Source of the DNA: Hymenobacter sediminis
GTDB lineage: Bacteria; Bacteroidota; Bacteroidia; Cytophagales; Hymenobacteraceae
Assembly: GCF_003231285.1 (NCBI RefSeq)
Contig: NZ_QKNS01000005.1
Span: forward strand, 1-64,000
DNA: 64,000 bases
Direction of reading: 5' to 3'
The notes beneath the pieces are model-generated. The model saw only the letters and a list, made by a program, of their open reading frames with translations, was not told the origin of the DNA and made no database searches. Shown one piece after another: positions 1-8,045 of the stretch (the first letter of the stretch is position 1; every line of letters begins with the position of its first letter). The position numbers and the translations under genes are program-made.

Positions 1-62
1 AGCCCCGGAGCGCCTATGGTACTGCCTTCACCGGCGGGAGAGTCGGTCGCCGCCAACCTTAT
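1..62 (+). rRNA. rrf: 5S ribosomal RNA, 3' part (cut by window edge)
   Basis: The first bases match the conserved 3' half of bacterial 5S rRNA: the CCTATGGTACTGC segment followed by GGGAGAGTCGGTCGCCGCC. The 5' half lies left of the window. A strong terminator follows at once (72-106), so this is the end of an rRNA operon read on the plus strand. The exact 3' end is uncertain by a few bases. Confidence 0.85.
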
Positions 63-71
63 CATTTCCTG

Positions 72-106
72 ACGCCCCCCTGCGACTTCGTGCTGCAGGG
101 GGGCGT
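72..106 (+). terminator. rRNA operon terminator
   Basis: Perfect 12-bp GC-rich stem, 72-83 paired with 95-106, with an 11-base loop, directly behind the 5S rRNA. The T-run behind it is poor (TCTGCGTTT). Confidence 0.8.
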
Positions 107-526
107 TCTGCGTTTACCCCCCCCCGTTACGCCCCGCCCTCGCTCTCAGCTTGGGTTGGTATCATGCTATTGTTCCTATTTGTAACGTCTGGGAGAGGAT
201 TAGTGGCTAACAGGCGATACTAGGAGGTGTGGCGTGTTAGAATAGTGTACGAGATTCTTTAATACCATATAGCAATTTGTAGTTGCTATATGTGCATGTG
301 AGTCTTTCCACTAAGCTATAAGCCGGCAGCTTACAGTATGATATTATGAATGATAATACACGTCTTCAGAACATGCTATTCATCATGTAGCTGGAACAGT
401 GAAATTACTTTTTATCGGTGGCTTGGGGTAGGCAGTATTTAGGGGAGTACGCATCTCCATAAAATTCATTTAGCTCTATGCTGTACAGATGCAAGAGCTA
501 TGACATTGATAGGTCTAGTCTTCATC
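107..526. other. 420-bp gene-free spacer
   Basis: Between the rRNA terminator and the long hairpin at 527-592 I see no credible coding frame, tRNA or known RNA. It is clearly richer in A+T than the flanking genes. Confidence 0.5.
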
Positions 527-592
527 AAACCAACTATAAAAGAAAAGCCCGTCACTAGTAGCAGTGACGGGCTTTTCTTTTATAGTTGGTTT
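527..592. terminator. 30-bp perfect palindromic terminator
   Basis: Arms 527-556 and 563-592 are exact reverse complements (30 bp) with a 6-base loop. The stem core is GC-rich (GCCCGTCACT) and is flanked by A-runs and T-runs inside the stem, so it can end transcription on both strands. It sits directly behind the stop codon of the minus-strand DUF4293 gene. Confidence 0.85.
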
Positions 593-593
593 C

Positions 594-1070
594 CTAACGT
601 AAGCGGTCCATACTGCGAACCAGTTGCTCATCGCGGCGGATAAAGCGGTTGGCCAAAAGGTTGAGTAGTAAAGCTAGGGTAGGTAGGTAATAACCGGCCT
701 CGAAGTGCCCAATCATTTTGATATTGAGCATCTGTTCCCCAACGCTGGAATAATAAAATCCGGCTCCAAGCGTGCTTATTATCAAGAGCAAGTTTAGCGC
801 ACCTAATTTGAGTTGTGAGAACCGATTGCGGTATTGGAAAATTTCGAATAAGGCTACAGCTGCTGATGCTGCGGCTAGTGCTGCTATAGCCCAAGTATTT
901 GTTGATGCAGCGTTATTAGGCGTAGGGTTAGCAAAGGCTAGCTTAGTAGCAGTCAATACCAATGTCTGCTGGCTAACAGGGTCTGTTTTACTCCAGATAG
1001 GTAAGAACAGAACGCTAAGCATGGCTATAGCCAGCAGCAGCAGGAATACGCTTTGGATTCTTTGTATCAT
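594..1070 (-). CDS. DUF4293 family membrane protein
   Basis: 158 residues starting MIQRIQSVFLLLL, the typical opening of the Bacteroidota DUF4293 family. Four hydrophobic segments are visible: about 6-25, 55-75, 85-105 and 120-140. The function is unknown. The frame stays open upstream to 1196, but the family start and a TACTTTTG promoter box on the same strand at 1120-1127 put the start at 1070. It is divergent from the thiolase gene. Base composition is less GC-rich than most of the window. The gene ends in the 30-bp palindrome at 527-592. Confidence 0.75.
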   Translation of the reverse strand: MIQRIQSVFLLLLAIAMLSVLFLPIWSKTDPVSQQTLVLTATKLAFANPTPNNAASTNTWAIAALAAASAAVALFEIFQYRNRFSQLKLGALNLLLIISTLGAGFYYSSVGEQMLNIKMIGHFEAGYYLPTLALLLNLLANRFIRRDEQLVRSMDRLR

Positions 1071-1119
1071 CTTTGTGTTTTGGATGTTCGGCTTACAAGC
1101 TAAGCGTCTATACGACTGG

Positions 1120-1127
1120 CAAAAGTA
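1120..1127 (-). promoter_or_regulatory. -7 promoter box TACTTTTG
   Basis: Matches the Bacteroidota -7 consensus TAnnTTTG on the minus strand, about 50 bases before the DUF4293 start codon. No convincing -33 TTG is seen at the usual distance. Confidence 0.5.
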
Positions 1128-1161
1128 GCCAACTAGAACTGGAATAACCGCATTATAAGCA

Positions 1162-2361
1162 ATGCCTACTGCATACATCGTGGACGCCGTCCGCACTCCT
1201 ATTGGTAAATTTGGTGGCGCTTTGAGTAGCGTACGCCCTGATGATATGGCCGCTCATGTGCTGCGCGAGCTGATACGCCGTAATCCTTCCTTAGACAAAA
1301 GCGCGATAGAAGACGTGCTGATTGGCGCAGCTAATCAGGCAGGGGAAGATAACCGCAACGTAGCGCGTATGGCAGCTCTACTGGCAGGGCTGCCTATAAC
1401 AGTTCCTGGAGTAACCCTGAACCGCTTATGTGCCTCGGGGCTGCAGAGCATCATGGATGCTTCACGAGCTATTAAGGCTGGCGAAGGTGACGTGTACCTG
1501 GCTGGAGGAGCCGAGAGCATGACCCGGGCACCTTTCGTGATGGCTAAATCATCTACGGCCTTTGCTCGTGACTTTACGGCGCATGATACGACCCTCGGCT
1601 GGCGTTTCATCAACCCGAAGCTTACGAAGATGCACCACCCCTACGCCATGGGGGAAACTGCTGAGAACGTAGCCCGCCGCTATGGTATAAGCCGGGAAGA
1701 GCAAGACCAATTCTCATTCGACTCGCAGCGAAAGTATCAGCGTGCCTTTGAGAAGGGGCGTTTTCGTCGGGAAATTGTGCCGGTGTTTATTCCTCAGCCA
1801 AAGGGTGACACCGCTTTGTTCGATCATGACGAGCCTCCGCGGCTATCGAGCCTGGAAAAACTGGCGACGCTACGTCCCGCATTCCAGGTGGATGGCACTG
1901 TGACTGCAGGCAACTCGGCCGGCATTAATGATGGTGCCGCTGCTGTTCTGCTGGTAGGAGAGGATGCGCTAAAGCGGTATAACCTCAAGCCGATGGCAAG
2001 GGTAGTAGCATCGGCAGTAGCGGGCGTTGATCCGGCGTACATGGGCCTGGGACCTGTACCAGCTACACAAAAAGTGCTGCAACGTGCCGGCCTCACCCTA
2101 AACGACATGGACTTGATTGAGCTGAACGAGGCTTTTGCGGCGCAAAGCATCGCGTGCATTCGCGACTTGGATCTAGATCCAAGCAAAGTGAATGTGAATG
2201 GCGGCTCTATTGCTATTGGGCACCCATTGGGAGCTAGTGGTTCGCGGATTTCTGCTACGCTGCTCCACGAGATGCAACGCCGCGATAATGTGCGTTACGG
2301 GCTTGCTACAATGTGCGTAGGGGTAGGCCAAGGTGCTGCGGTTATCTACGAGAAGCTGTAA
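1162..2361 (+). CDS. Acetyl-CoA acyltransferase (thiolase)
   Basis: 399 residues, the full length for a type I/II thiolase. It transfers acyl groups between CoA and acetyl-CoA in beta-oxidation or aromatic-acid breakdown. Visible active-site residues: nucleophile Cys90 in NRLCASGLQS, His354 in GHPLGASGSR and Cys385 in CVGVGQG. The segment TTLGWRFINPKL followed by ETAENVA resembles the 3-oxoadipyl-CoA thiolase (PcaF/PaaJ) branch, but no other pathway gene lies nearby, so the substrate is not settled. It is a single-gene unit closed by a hairpin at 2367-2410. Confidence 0.9.
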   Translation: MPTAYIVDAVRTPIGKFGGALSSVRPDDMAAHVLRELIRRNPSLDKSAIEDVLIGAANQAGEDNRNVARMAALLAGLPITVPGVTLNRLCASGLQSIMDASRAIKAGEGDVYLAGGAESMTRAPFVMAKSSTAFARDFTAHDTTLGWRFINPKLTKMHHPYAMGETAENVARRYGISREEQDQFSFDSQRKYQRAFEKGRFRREIVPVFIPQPKGDTALFDHDEPPRLSSLEKLATLRPAFQVDGTVTAGNSAGINDGAAAVLLVGEDALKRYNLKPMARVVASAVAGVDPAYMGLGPVPATQKVLQRAGLTLNDMDLIELNEAFAAQSIACIRDLDLDPSKVNVNGGSIAIGHPLGASGSRISATLLHEMQRRDNVRYGLATMCVGVGQGAAVIYEKL

Positions 2362-2366
2362 ATAGC

Positions 2367-2410
2367 AGAGCGCCACGGTGCACGTAACCCGTTAAGCACT
2401 GTGGCGCTCT
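2367..2410 (+). terminator. Terminator behind thiolase gene
   Basis: 15-bp stem, 2367-2381 with 2396-2410, with one G-T wobble, right after the thiolase stop codon. The downstream T-run is weak. Confidence 0.65.
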
Positions 2411-2787
2411 TGCATATAAAGCCGTCGGTTTAAAGCGCTGTATTTGAAATGCCATTTCCGGCGGTTGGCTTTATCCTTGACTTTTCTCAGGTGGTGCAAG
2501 TTTGGTTTGCCTTGTCAATGACTATGGTTGGCTGTTGGTAAGCCCGCAAGCAATGAAAGCAAGGGCTGTCATTAATCCGTTCAGGCTGTAAGCGCACTGT
2601 AGTTTTCGGTAACTACCCGGCCTAAGTACCGGCAAACTTGCCTACGTCGCAATAGAATCAAGAGCAGCCAAATGTTAAACTCTTGGTTGTAGGTTTCAGC
2701 TGTTTGAAGGGGACGATAGAAAGGGCTATCCTGTGAGGATTGCTGCGCTTGTCATCTAGCTGAAACTTTATTTTTCTTTCTTAACCC
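2411..2787. other. 377-bp gene-free spacer before truA
   Basis: No coding frame with normal codon use, tRNA or recognisable small RNA is visible on either strand. The truA promoter presumably lies in its right part, but no clear TAnnTTTG box is seen. Confidence 0.45.
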
Positions 2788-3579
2788 GTGCGCTACTTTC
2801 TTCATCTGGCCTACGATGGTACCCAGTATCATGGTTGGCAAATACAGCCCCGTACCCTCACCGTACAGCAGGAATTAGATCGGTGTCTCTCGCAGGTGTT
2901 GCGGCAGCCGGTATATTCTTTGGGAAGCGGCCGGACCGACTCGGGTGTACATGCCAGTCATCAGGTAGCCCACTTTGATGCTGACCTGCCGGAAGGACTT
3001 GACCTGCCTACCCTGCTTTACCGCCTAAATCGGGCGCTGCCCCGCGACATCCGGGCCCAGGTGCTGCACCCAGTACCGGATAAAGCGCATGCTCGCTTTG
3101 ATGCCACAGCCCGAACCTATGAGTACCATGTGCGGCTCACGCCTGACCCGTTTGCCCCTAACTTCAGCTTATATCTGGACCGCGCGCCAGATGTAGCAGC
3201 TATGAACGAAGCAGCCTCCATGCTGCTGGGCACGCATGACTTTACCAGCTTTTCAAAAGTGAAAGGAAGCGAGAAGCACTACCTCTGCACTTGCTTTGAA
3301 GCCGGCTGGCATGAAGTACCGGGTGGGCTGGTATTTCGAATTCGGGCTAACCGGTTTGTGCGCGGTATGGTGCGCCTGGTGGTCGGGACGTTATTAACTG
3401 TTGGACGAGGCAAAATGAGCCCTCAGGAATTCGGTGAAATATTCCGTAGCCTCAACCGAGTGCATGCCAGCGGTGCAGCCCTGGCCAATGGACTGTTTCT
3501 ATGCCGAGTGGAATACCCTGCCGAGTTACTGCAAGATGTAGCGCTGCCGGCCGGTTTACCGTACTTCTCACGAGTGTAA
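2788..3579 (+). CDS. truA: tRNA pseudouridine synthase A
   Basis: 263 residues. TruA converts uridines 38-40 of the tRNA anticodon arm to pseudouridine. Catalytic Asp51 lies in GSGRTDSGVHA. The N-terminus has the family pattern LAYDGTQYHGWQ, and RANRFVRGMVR lies near the C-terminus. The start is GTG at 2788, since translation from there gives the canonical MRYFLHLAYDG N-terminus. The ABC transporter gene follows 123 bases downstream on the same strand. Confidence 0.95.
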   Translation: MRYFLHLAYDGTQYHGWQIQPRTLTVQQELDRCLSQVLRQPVYSLGSGRTDSGVHASHQVAHFDADLPEGLDLPTLLYRLNRALPRDIRAQVLHPVPDKAHARFDATARTYEYHVRLTPDPFAPNFSLYLDRAPDVAAMNEAASMLLGTHDFTSFSKVKGSEKHYLCTCFEAGWHEVPGGLVFRIRANRFVRGMVRLVVGTLLTVGRGKMSPQEFGEIFRSLNRVHASGAALANGLFLCRVEYPAELLQDVALPAGLPYFSRV

Positions 3580-3702
3580 GTGGGGTGGGGGCTTAGTGCA
3601 AAGCTGTTGATGTCGTATCTGGCCATTTCCACCGGATGCACAGCCTCACAATCTCCGGCCTTGTCTGTTACTTCATCATATTACCAACGCTACCCTCAAC
3701 CC

Positions 3703-5475
3703 ATGGAGCAAGCTACTACGGCCACCAAAAGCGGCAACATCTTCGACTGGCAGGTGCTGCGGCGGCTTGTGGCGTATGTGCGGCCATATCAGCGCATCTT
3801 TTACTTCCTGATTTTTCTGACAGTGGCGACGGCCGTGCTAGGCACGCTGCGTCCGTTCCTGATTCAGCGGATGGTTGACGTAACCATTGAGCAGGGCGAC
3901 TGGGCGGGCCTAAACCGTATGTTCGGGCTGCTGCTGGTGCTATTGGTGGCCCATGCCATTGTTAGCTACCTCCAAACATACTTTGGGGGCTGGCTGGGCC
4001 AATACATAGTGCGCGACATTCGGGTAGACTTATACAAGCACATTCTGGACCTGCGTCTGAAGTTTTTCGATAAGACCCCCATTGGCGTACTGGTGACCCG
4101 GAATATATCCGATGTGGAAACCCTGTCGGACGTGTTCAGTGAAGGGCTAGCAGCCATGATTGGCGACATCCTGCAGCTGGTATTCATCGTGTCATTCATG
4201 TTTTACATTGATTGGCGCCTGACGCTGGTGAGCCTGTCCGTGATTCCGCCGCTACTGTTTAGCACATATGTGTTCAAGGAAAAGGTGAAGAAGTCGTTTC
4301 AGGAAGTGCGCACGGCCGTAGCCAACCTGAACTCCTTTGTGCAGGAGCACCTGACGGGCATGAACGTGGTCCAGATCTTCAACAACGAAGAGCGGGAGCT
4401 CCGCAAGTTCAAGGCCATCAACCAAGAGCACACCCGCGCCAACATCCGCTCGGTCCTGTATTACAGCATTTACTTTCCGGTGGCCGAGGTGCTGGCCGCG
4501 GCCGGGGTAGGGCTGCTGGTGTGGTACGCCGCCCAGGGGCAGATTGAGGGCACTATCTCGAAGGGGGCGCTGATTGCCTTCATCATGTACAACGCTCTGT
4601 TTTTTCGTCCTATCCGTCAGATAGCCGATCGATTTAACACCCTGCAACTGGGGCTAGTAAGCACAGAGCGCCTGCTGAAATTGCTGGATAGCAAGGAGCT
4701 GATAGCCGATAATGGCACCTATACCCCCGCTGACCTGCGCGGTGATGTGAACTTCGAGCATGTGTGGTTCGCGTACAACGACGAGGAATGGGTATTGCGC
4801 GATGTCAACTTTTCCATCAAAGCCGGCCAGACGTATGCGTTTGTTGGGGCCACTGGCGCCGGCAAAACCAGTATCATCAACCTGCTAAGCCGCTTCTACG
4901 AAATCAACAAGGGCACCATTCGCATTGACGGGCACGACCTGCGCGAGTATGACCTCAAGGACTTGCGCCGCCACATTGGGGTAGTACTGCAGGATGTGTT
5001 TCTGTTCGCCGGCACCATCCGCGACAACATCACTCTGGGCAAAACCGATATTACCGACGCGCAGATATGGGAAGCAGCTGACTTGGTAGGTGCTCGCCGT
5101 TTTATTGAGCGTTTGCCCGGCGCCCTCGATTATCAGGTGATGGAGCGCGGGGCAACCCTTTCCGTAGGGCAGCGCCAACTCATCAGCTTCGTGCGGGCCA
5201 TGGTGTACCAGCCACGCATTATTATTCTGGATGAGGCTACCTCTTCCGTTGACTCTGAAACCGAAGAGTTGATTCAGCAGGCCATTGAGAAGCTGATGCA
5301 GGGCCGTACCTCCCTGGTAATCGCTCACCGCCTCAGCACCATTCAAAAGGCTGACCAGATCATTGTGCTGGATAAAGGAGAAATCAAGGAGGCGGGCACC
5401 CACGAGGAATTGTTGCGCCATCAGGGGTTCTACGCCAACCTTTACCAGATGCAGTACAAAGGGGTGTTGTCGTAA
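3703..5475 (+). CDS. ABC half-exporter, MdlB/SmdB-like (LSVGQ signature)
   Basis: 590 residues: an ABC exporter membrane domain with about six helices (residues 30-330), then an ATPase domain. Visible motifs are Walker A GATGAGKTS (about 381-389), signature LSVGQ (486-490) and Walker B with catalytic Glu511 in ILDEATSSVD; the H-loop His is in VIAHRLST. The signature is LSVGQ instead of LSGGQ, as in the MdlB/SmdB side of heterodimeric exporters. The frame is open from 3580, but the ATG at 3703 gives the usual short cytoplasmic N-terminus. The likely partner is the minus-strand gene at 8046-9830. The substrate is unknown. Confidence 0.9.
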   Translation: MEQATTATKSGNIFDWQVLRRLVAYVRPYQRIFYFLIFLTVATAVLGTLRPFLIQRMVDVTIEQGDWAGLNRMFGLLLVLLVAHAIVSYLQTYFGGWLGQYIVRDIRVDLYKHILDLRLKFFDKTPIGVLVTRNISDVETLSDVFSEGLAAMIGDILQLVFIVSFMFYIDWRLTLVSLSVIPPLLFSTYVFKEKVKKSFQEVRTAVANLNSFVQEHLTGMNVVQIFNNEERELRKFKAINQEHTRANIRSVLYYSIYFPVAEVLAAAGVGLLVWYAAQGQIEGTISKGALIAFIMYNALFFRPIRQIADRFNTLQLGLVSTERLLKLLDSKELIADNGTYTPADLRGDVNFEHVWFAYNDEEWVLRDVNFSIKAGQTYAFVGATGAGKTSIINLLSRFYEINKGTIRIDGHDLREYDLKDLRRHIGVVLQDVFLFAGTIRDNITLGKTDITDAQIWEAADLVGARRFIERLPGALDYQVMERGATLSVGQRQLISFVRAMVYQPRIIILDEATSSVDSETEELIQQAIEKLMQGRTSLVIAHRLSTIQKADQIIVLDKGEIKEAGTHEELLRHQGFYANLYQMQYKGVLS

Positions 5476-5547
5476 GAAACAGGGGTAGGCGCGGGCTGAT
5501 GGTTACCTTTGTTGGTACACGTCCTTTTACCGCACTTTTTCACTTAC

Positions 5548-6072
5548 ATGAATAAGATTTTTCTGGCGCTGGCCCTGCTATTAGTTGTCGGCTTTTCAGT
5601 AGCCTATTGGAAGATGGGTGGCCTCAAAGCTCCCACCATCGCGCTTGAAACTACCACGCAGCCATACTTTCTGGCTGGCCGCTATTATGAAGGCCCTGCC
5701 AACGACGAAGCCTTTGGCGACCTAACCCGCGAGGCCTACCAGCTCCGCAAAGACGGCAAGATTCGCGGCGACTTTGGCAACATCTTTTATAACAGCCCAG
5801 AGAGCTCGCGCGATGCGGCCAAAGTATTTGTGGGCATTGTGGTAGCAGATACAGTTTCGCAACAGCTCCCCGCCAACTACCGCTACCGCACCTTTGCCGC
5901 CGGACAGAAGGTAGTACACGCCCGTATTGATGCCAGCTACCTCCTAGCTCCCGACAAGCTCTATACTGGCATCAAGGAATACGCAGCTACTAACAAGCTC
6001 AGCCTACAGAACGTGTACCTGGAGCGTTTCCCGGATAAAGGTGAGCCCGAGGTATTGGCCGTGATAAAGTAG
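5548..6072 (+). CDS. GyrI-like/effector-binding domain protein with membrane anchor
   Basis: 174 residues. One hydrophobic segment (about 3-22, IFLALALLLVVGFSVAY) is followed by a soluble domain of about 140 residues resembling the GyrI/AraC effector-binding fold (FAAGQKVVHARIDA, LYTGIKEYA, ERFPDKGEPEVLAVIK). The fold assignment comes from the general pattern and is moderate. The ATG at 5548 is chosen because the anchor follows immediately. It lies 72 bases behind the ABC exporter and could be co-transcribed with it. It ends in a bidirectional hairpin. Confidence 0.65.
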   Translation: MNKIFLALALLLVVGFSVAYWKMGGLKAPTIALETTTQPYFLAGRYYEGPANDEAFGDLTREAYQLRKDGKIRGDFGNIFYNSPESSRDAAKVFVGIVVADTVSQQLPANYRYRTFAAGQKVVHARIDASYLLAPDKLYTGIKEYAATNKLSLQNVYLERFPDKGEPEVLAVIK

Positions 6073-6087
6073 TAACCCAAAGTAGAT

Positions 6088-6125
6088 AATAGCCCGTCCT
6101 GATATATATATCGGGACGGGCTATT
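6088..6125. terminator. Bidirectional terminator, 17-bp stem
   Basis: Arms 6088-6104 and 6109-6125 pair with one wobble and a 4-base loop. It lies between the convergent GyrI-like gene and the beta-barrel gene. Confidence 0.75.
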
Positions 6126-6149
6126 ATTCGTAAGAGGGGGTGAGTAAGA

Positions 6150-6845
6150 CTAGCGACCTAAATATAAAGAGGCACCTAAAGAAAGATAATCCAACCCAAA
6201 GCTAGCCCCAAAGCTGTTTTCACGGCTATCACTAGCAGATTGGTTAGGTTGCAAGGCTTTAAGCTCATTGTGGTTGCGAGAATAGCCAATGCTGCCAAAA
6301 CTCAGTTCAACTCCCAGTTTATTCGTTGGGAAGAAAACAAGGGCTGGAGTGATACGGGCAAATCCGCCTTTTGAAAAGCCTGTTGTCTGATAAACGTCAG
6401 ATGAATCAGCCCGAGTTTTTCCTTTTTGATAAGAGTACCCAGCAGTTAATTCACCAAATACCCCAAAGTTTTCAGTCGGCATATAATAATAGCGTAGGAA
6501 AGGAGCCACACTGAAGCCTTTACTTGTATTAACCTGCTTCCCTAGATCTCCAGCAGCGGTATAATAGGGAGAAACATGCTTATTAGAGTTAAAGGCTGCT
6601 GCAAGCCCTACAGCTAAATTCTCTGAGATGAATGCACCAACACGCGGATTTACAGTAAACGTCCGCTGAGTTGACTCGAGCTTTCGCTGATTAGGTACTT
6701 GGTAGGGATAGGTGTATGTCTGATCTACCGAAGTTCGATTATAGTTGATCGTACCACCAATCAGCTTGGTGCCCTTAGGAATCTGTGCTTGTACGCTTAC
6801 CAACGCCATACTGAGCGTAGTGGTAAGAAGGCAGAATTTCTTCAT
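6150..6845 (-). CDS. Outer-membrane beta-barrel protein
   Basis: 231 residues with a signal peptide (MKKFCLLTTTLSMALVSVQA, cleavage near residue 20) and then alternating amphipathic stretches with many aromatic and glycine residues (VAPFLRYYYMP, GVFGELTAGYSYQKG, GVELSFGSIGYS). The C-terminus LGASLYLGR is barrel-like. It resembles the small OmpW/porin-family barrels of Bacteroidota; the ligand is unknown. The ATG at 6845 is chosen because the signal peptide begins there. Codon use is clearly more A/T-rich than in its neighbours, which may point to transfer or lower selection. Confidence 0.75.
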   Translation of the reverse strand: MKKFCLLTTTLSMALVSVQAQIPKGTKLIGGTINYNRTSVDQTYTYPYQVPNQRKLESTQRTFTVNPRVGAFISENLAVGLAAAFNSNKHVSPYYTAAGDLGKQVNTSKGFSVAPFLRYYYMPTENFGVFGELTAGYSYQKGKTRADSSDVYQTTGFSKGGFARITPALVFFPTNKLGVELSFGSIGYSRNHNELKALQPNQSASDSRENSFGASFGLDYLSLGASLYLGR

Positions 6846-6953
6846 ACTGAGGATAATGGGAAAGAGTAGGATATATTCTGTACTTCTGTACAGATGGCAG
6901 CTTAACGCTAACAGCAAGCATAGATTATAGCCTATGGAAAATATATAAAACAG

Positions 6954-6987
6954 AACCGCCCGCCGAACCAGAGTTCAGCGGGCGGTT
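6954..6987. terminator. Terminator next to tRNA-Pro
   Basis: 15-bp stem, 6954-6968 with 6973-6987, with one wobble. A T-run follows on the plus strand and a shorter one (TGTTTTAT) on the minus strand. It lies directly behind the minus-strand tRNA-Pro(CGG). Confidence 0.7.
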
Positions 6988-7011
6988 TTTTTATAAAAGA
7001 GAATACCAGAG

Positions 7012-7085
7012 TCGGGGTGGCAGGATTCGAACCTACGGCCTCTACGTCCCGAACGTAGCGCGCTACCGGGCTGCGCTACACCCCG
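7012..7085 (-). tRNA. tRNA-Pro (anticodon CGG)
   Basis: 74 bases folding as a tRNA on the minus strand: acceptor CGGGGTG with CACCCCG, discriminator A, T-arm GGTTCGAATCC, anticodon stem CTACG/CGTAG with loop TTCGGGA. The 3' CCA is not encoded. Confidence 0.95.
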
Positions 7086-7145
7086 AAAATATGTGCTAGC
7101 CTGAGCACATACGAGGTATTCTGTATTTTCAGCTTACTGCCTAAA

Positions 7146-7175
7146 AAAGCCGCCGAACCTAAGTTCAGCGGCTTT
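7146..7175 (-). terminator. Terminator behind tRNA-Pro(GGG)
   Basis: Stem 7146-7158 with 7163-7175, one wobble. The A-run at 7143-7148 supplies a U-run for minus-strand transcripts leaving tRNA-Pro(GGG). Confidence 0.65.
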
Positions 7176-7196
7176 CCCGAACAGTAAACTGTTCCG

Positions 7197-7270
7197 TCGG
7201 AGTGGCAGGATTCGAACCTACGACCTCCAGCACCCCATGCTGGCGCGATACCAGGCTACGCTACACCCCG
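7197..7270 (-). tRNA. tRNA-Pro (anticodon GGG)
   Basis: 74 bases on the minus strand: acceptor CGGGGTG with CACTCCG (one G-U pair), anticodon stem CCAGC/GCTGG with loop ATGGGGT, and the same T-arm as the neighbouring tRNA-Pro(CGG). The two genes share most of the acceptor and D-arm sequence and look like an old duplication. Confidence 0.95.
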
Positions 7271-7390
7271 ATAGAATTGTGGCACAAATGTAAGCACTCG
7301 CGCCGCTATTACGCAAGCGTATCCTAGTATTTTTCTTGTGCGGCACTAGCCAGACGACGCGTAAGCATAGTTTCTAACGGGATAGTGTCT

Positions 7391-7398
7391 TATCTTTG
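7391..7398 (+). promoter_or_regulatory. -7 promoter box TATCTTTG
   Basis: Exact TAnnTTTG match about 150 bases before the secreted-protein gene at 7548. A second box lies closer, at 7500-7507. Confidence 0.4.
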
Positions 7399-7499
7399 TG
7401 TTAGTTAGGATAGGTAGGCGAGGCTGGGTATAAAATAAAAAAATGCCTGGCTCGTTTCTTGCTACCGTTCAGCTACCCCAGTTTGGGGTGGATCTTTTT

Positions 7500-7507
7500 T
7501 ACTTTTG
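7500..7507 (+). promoter_or_regulatory. -7 promoter box TACTTTTG
   Basis: Exact TAnnTTTG match 40 bases before the ATG at 7548. It gives a short leader typical of this window. Confidence 0.55.
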
Positions 7508-7547
7508 CTACGACCGTATCGTTCACACTCTTTGCATAAGGCTGCGT

Positions 7548-7940
7548 ATGAAAACGTTTACCTTTTTAGGTTTCTTCTTGACTTTGTTTGCACTGGGTGG
7601 CCAATCTGCGTGGGCTCAGGGCGGTGCTACGGCTTCGGCTGCTACGCCTCCGGCCCTGATTACCGATAAAATGGCAGACCCCACTCCCAATACCGATGCT
7701 CTAAAGGTGCGGGCCGAAGCTAACCCCCTGACCAAGCGCCTCACCGTCCGGACCAATGCCACCGGCCCTACCCGGGTAGAAGTAAATGGTACTGACGGGC
7801 GTCCGGTAATAACTCGGGACCTGATTTCGGGCGATGCCGCGGCCGTACTGGACGTGAGCAACCTGCCGGCCGGCTCCTACATCGTGCAATGCACTTCGGG
7901 AGAGCGGCGCGGGATAAAGCGTGTAGTAATCGGTCAATAA
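7548..7940 (+). CDS. Small secreted protein with C-terminal sorting-like domain
   Basis: 130 residues with a signal peptide (about 1-23, ending SAWAQ), a Thr/Ala/Pro-rich linker and a C-terminal beta-sandwich-like segment (about 65-130: TRVEVNGTDGRPVITRDL, VLDVSNLPAGSYIVQC, IKRVVIGQ). This resembles the por-secretion (type IX) C-terminal sorting domain, where LPAGSYIV and a basic C-terminus are typical. The protein is close to a bare sorting domain with no passenger, which is unusual. The start is chosen at the signal peptide; a TACTTTTG box lies 40 bases upstream. Confidence 0.7.
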   Translation: MKTFTFLGFFLTLFALGGQSAWAQGGATASAATPPALITDKMADPTPNTDALKVRAEANPLTKRLTVRTNATGPTRVEVNGTDGRPVITRDLISGDAAAVLDVSNLPAGSYIVQCTSGERRGIKRVVIGQ

Positions 7941-7972
7941 ATTCGCACTGATAAACCAGTACCATTTGGCTG

Positions 7973-8040
7973 TACAAGCCGAAAAAAGAGCAGGCCTACC
8001 ACACGAAATGTGGTAGGCCTGCTCTTTTTTTTGGCTTGTA
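7973..8040. terminator. Bidirectional terminator, 22-bp perfect stem
   Basis: Core arms 7982-8003 and 8009-8030 are exact complements. An outer 8-bp pair (7973-7980 with 8033-8040) extends the palindrome. It separates two convergent genes. Confidence 0.85.
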
Positions 8041-8045
8041 ATAAT

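Noticed and set aside
2411..2787. Structured RNA (RNase P, tmRNA, SRP or 6S) in the spacer before truA
   Set aside because: None of the conserved core sequences of these RNAs is present on either strand.
3580..3702. Extension of the first ABC exporter to a GTG at 3580
   Set aside because: That codon directly follows the truA stop, and the extra 41 residues do not fit an exporter N-terminus. The ATG at 3703 is preferred.
7012..7270. Integration site of a mobile element at the tRNA-Pro pair
   Set aside because: No integrase, no repeated tRNA 3' end and no element boundary could be seen near the tRNAs, despite the A/T-rich barrel gene next door.
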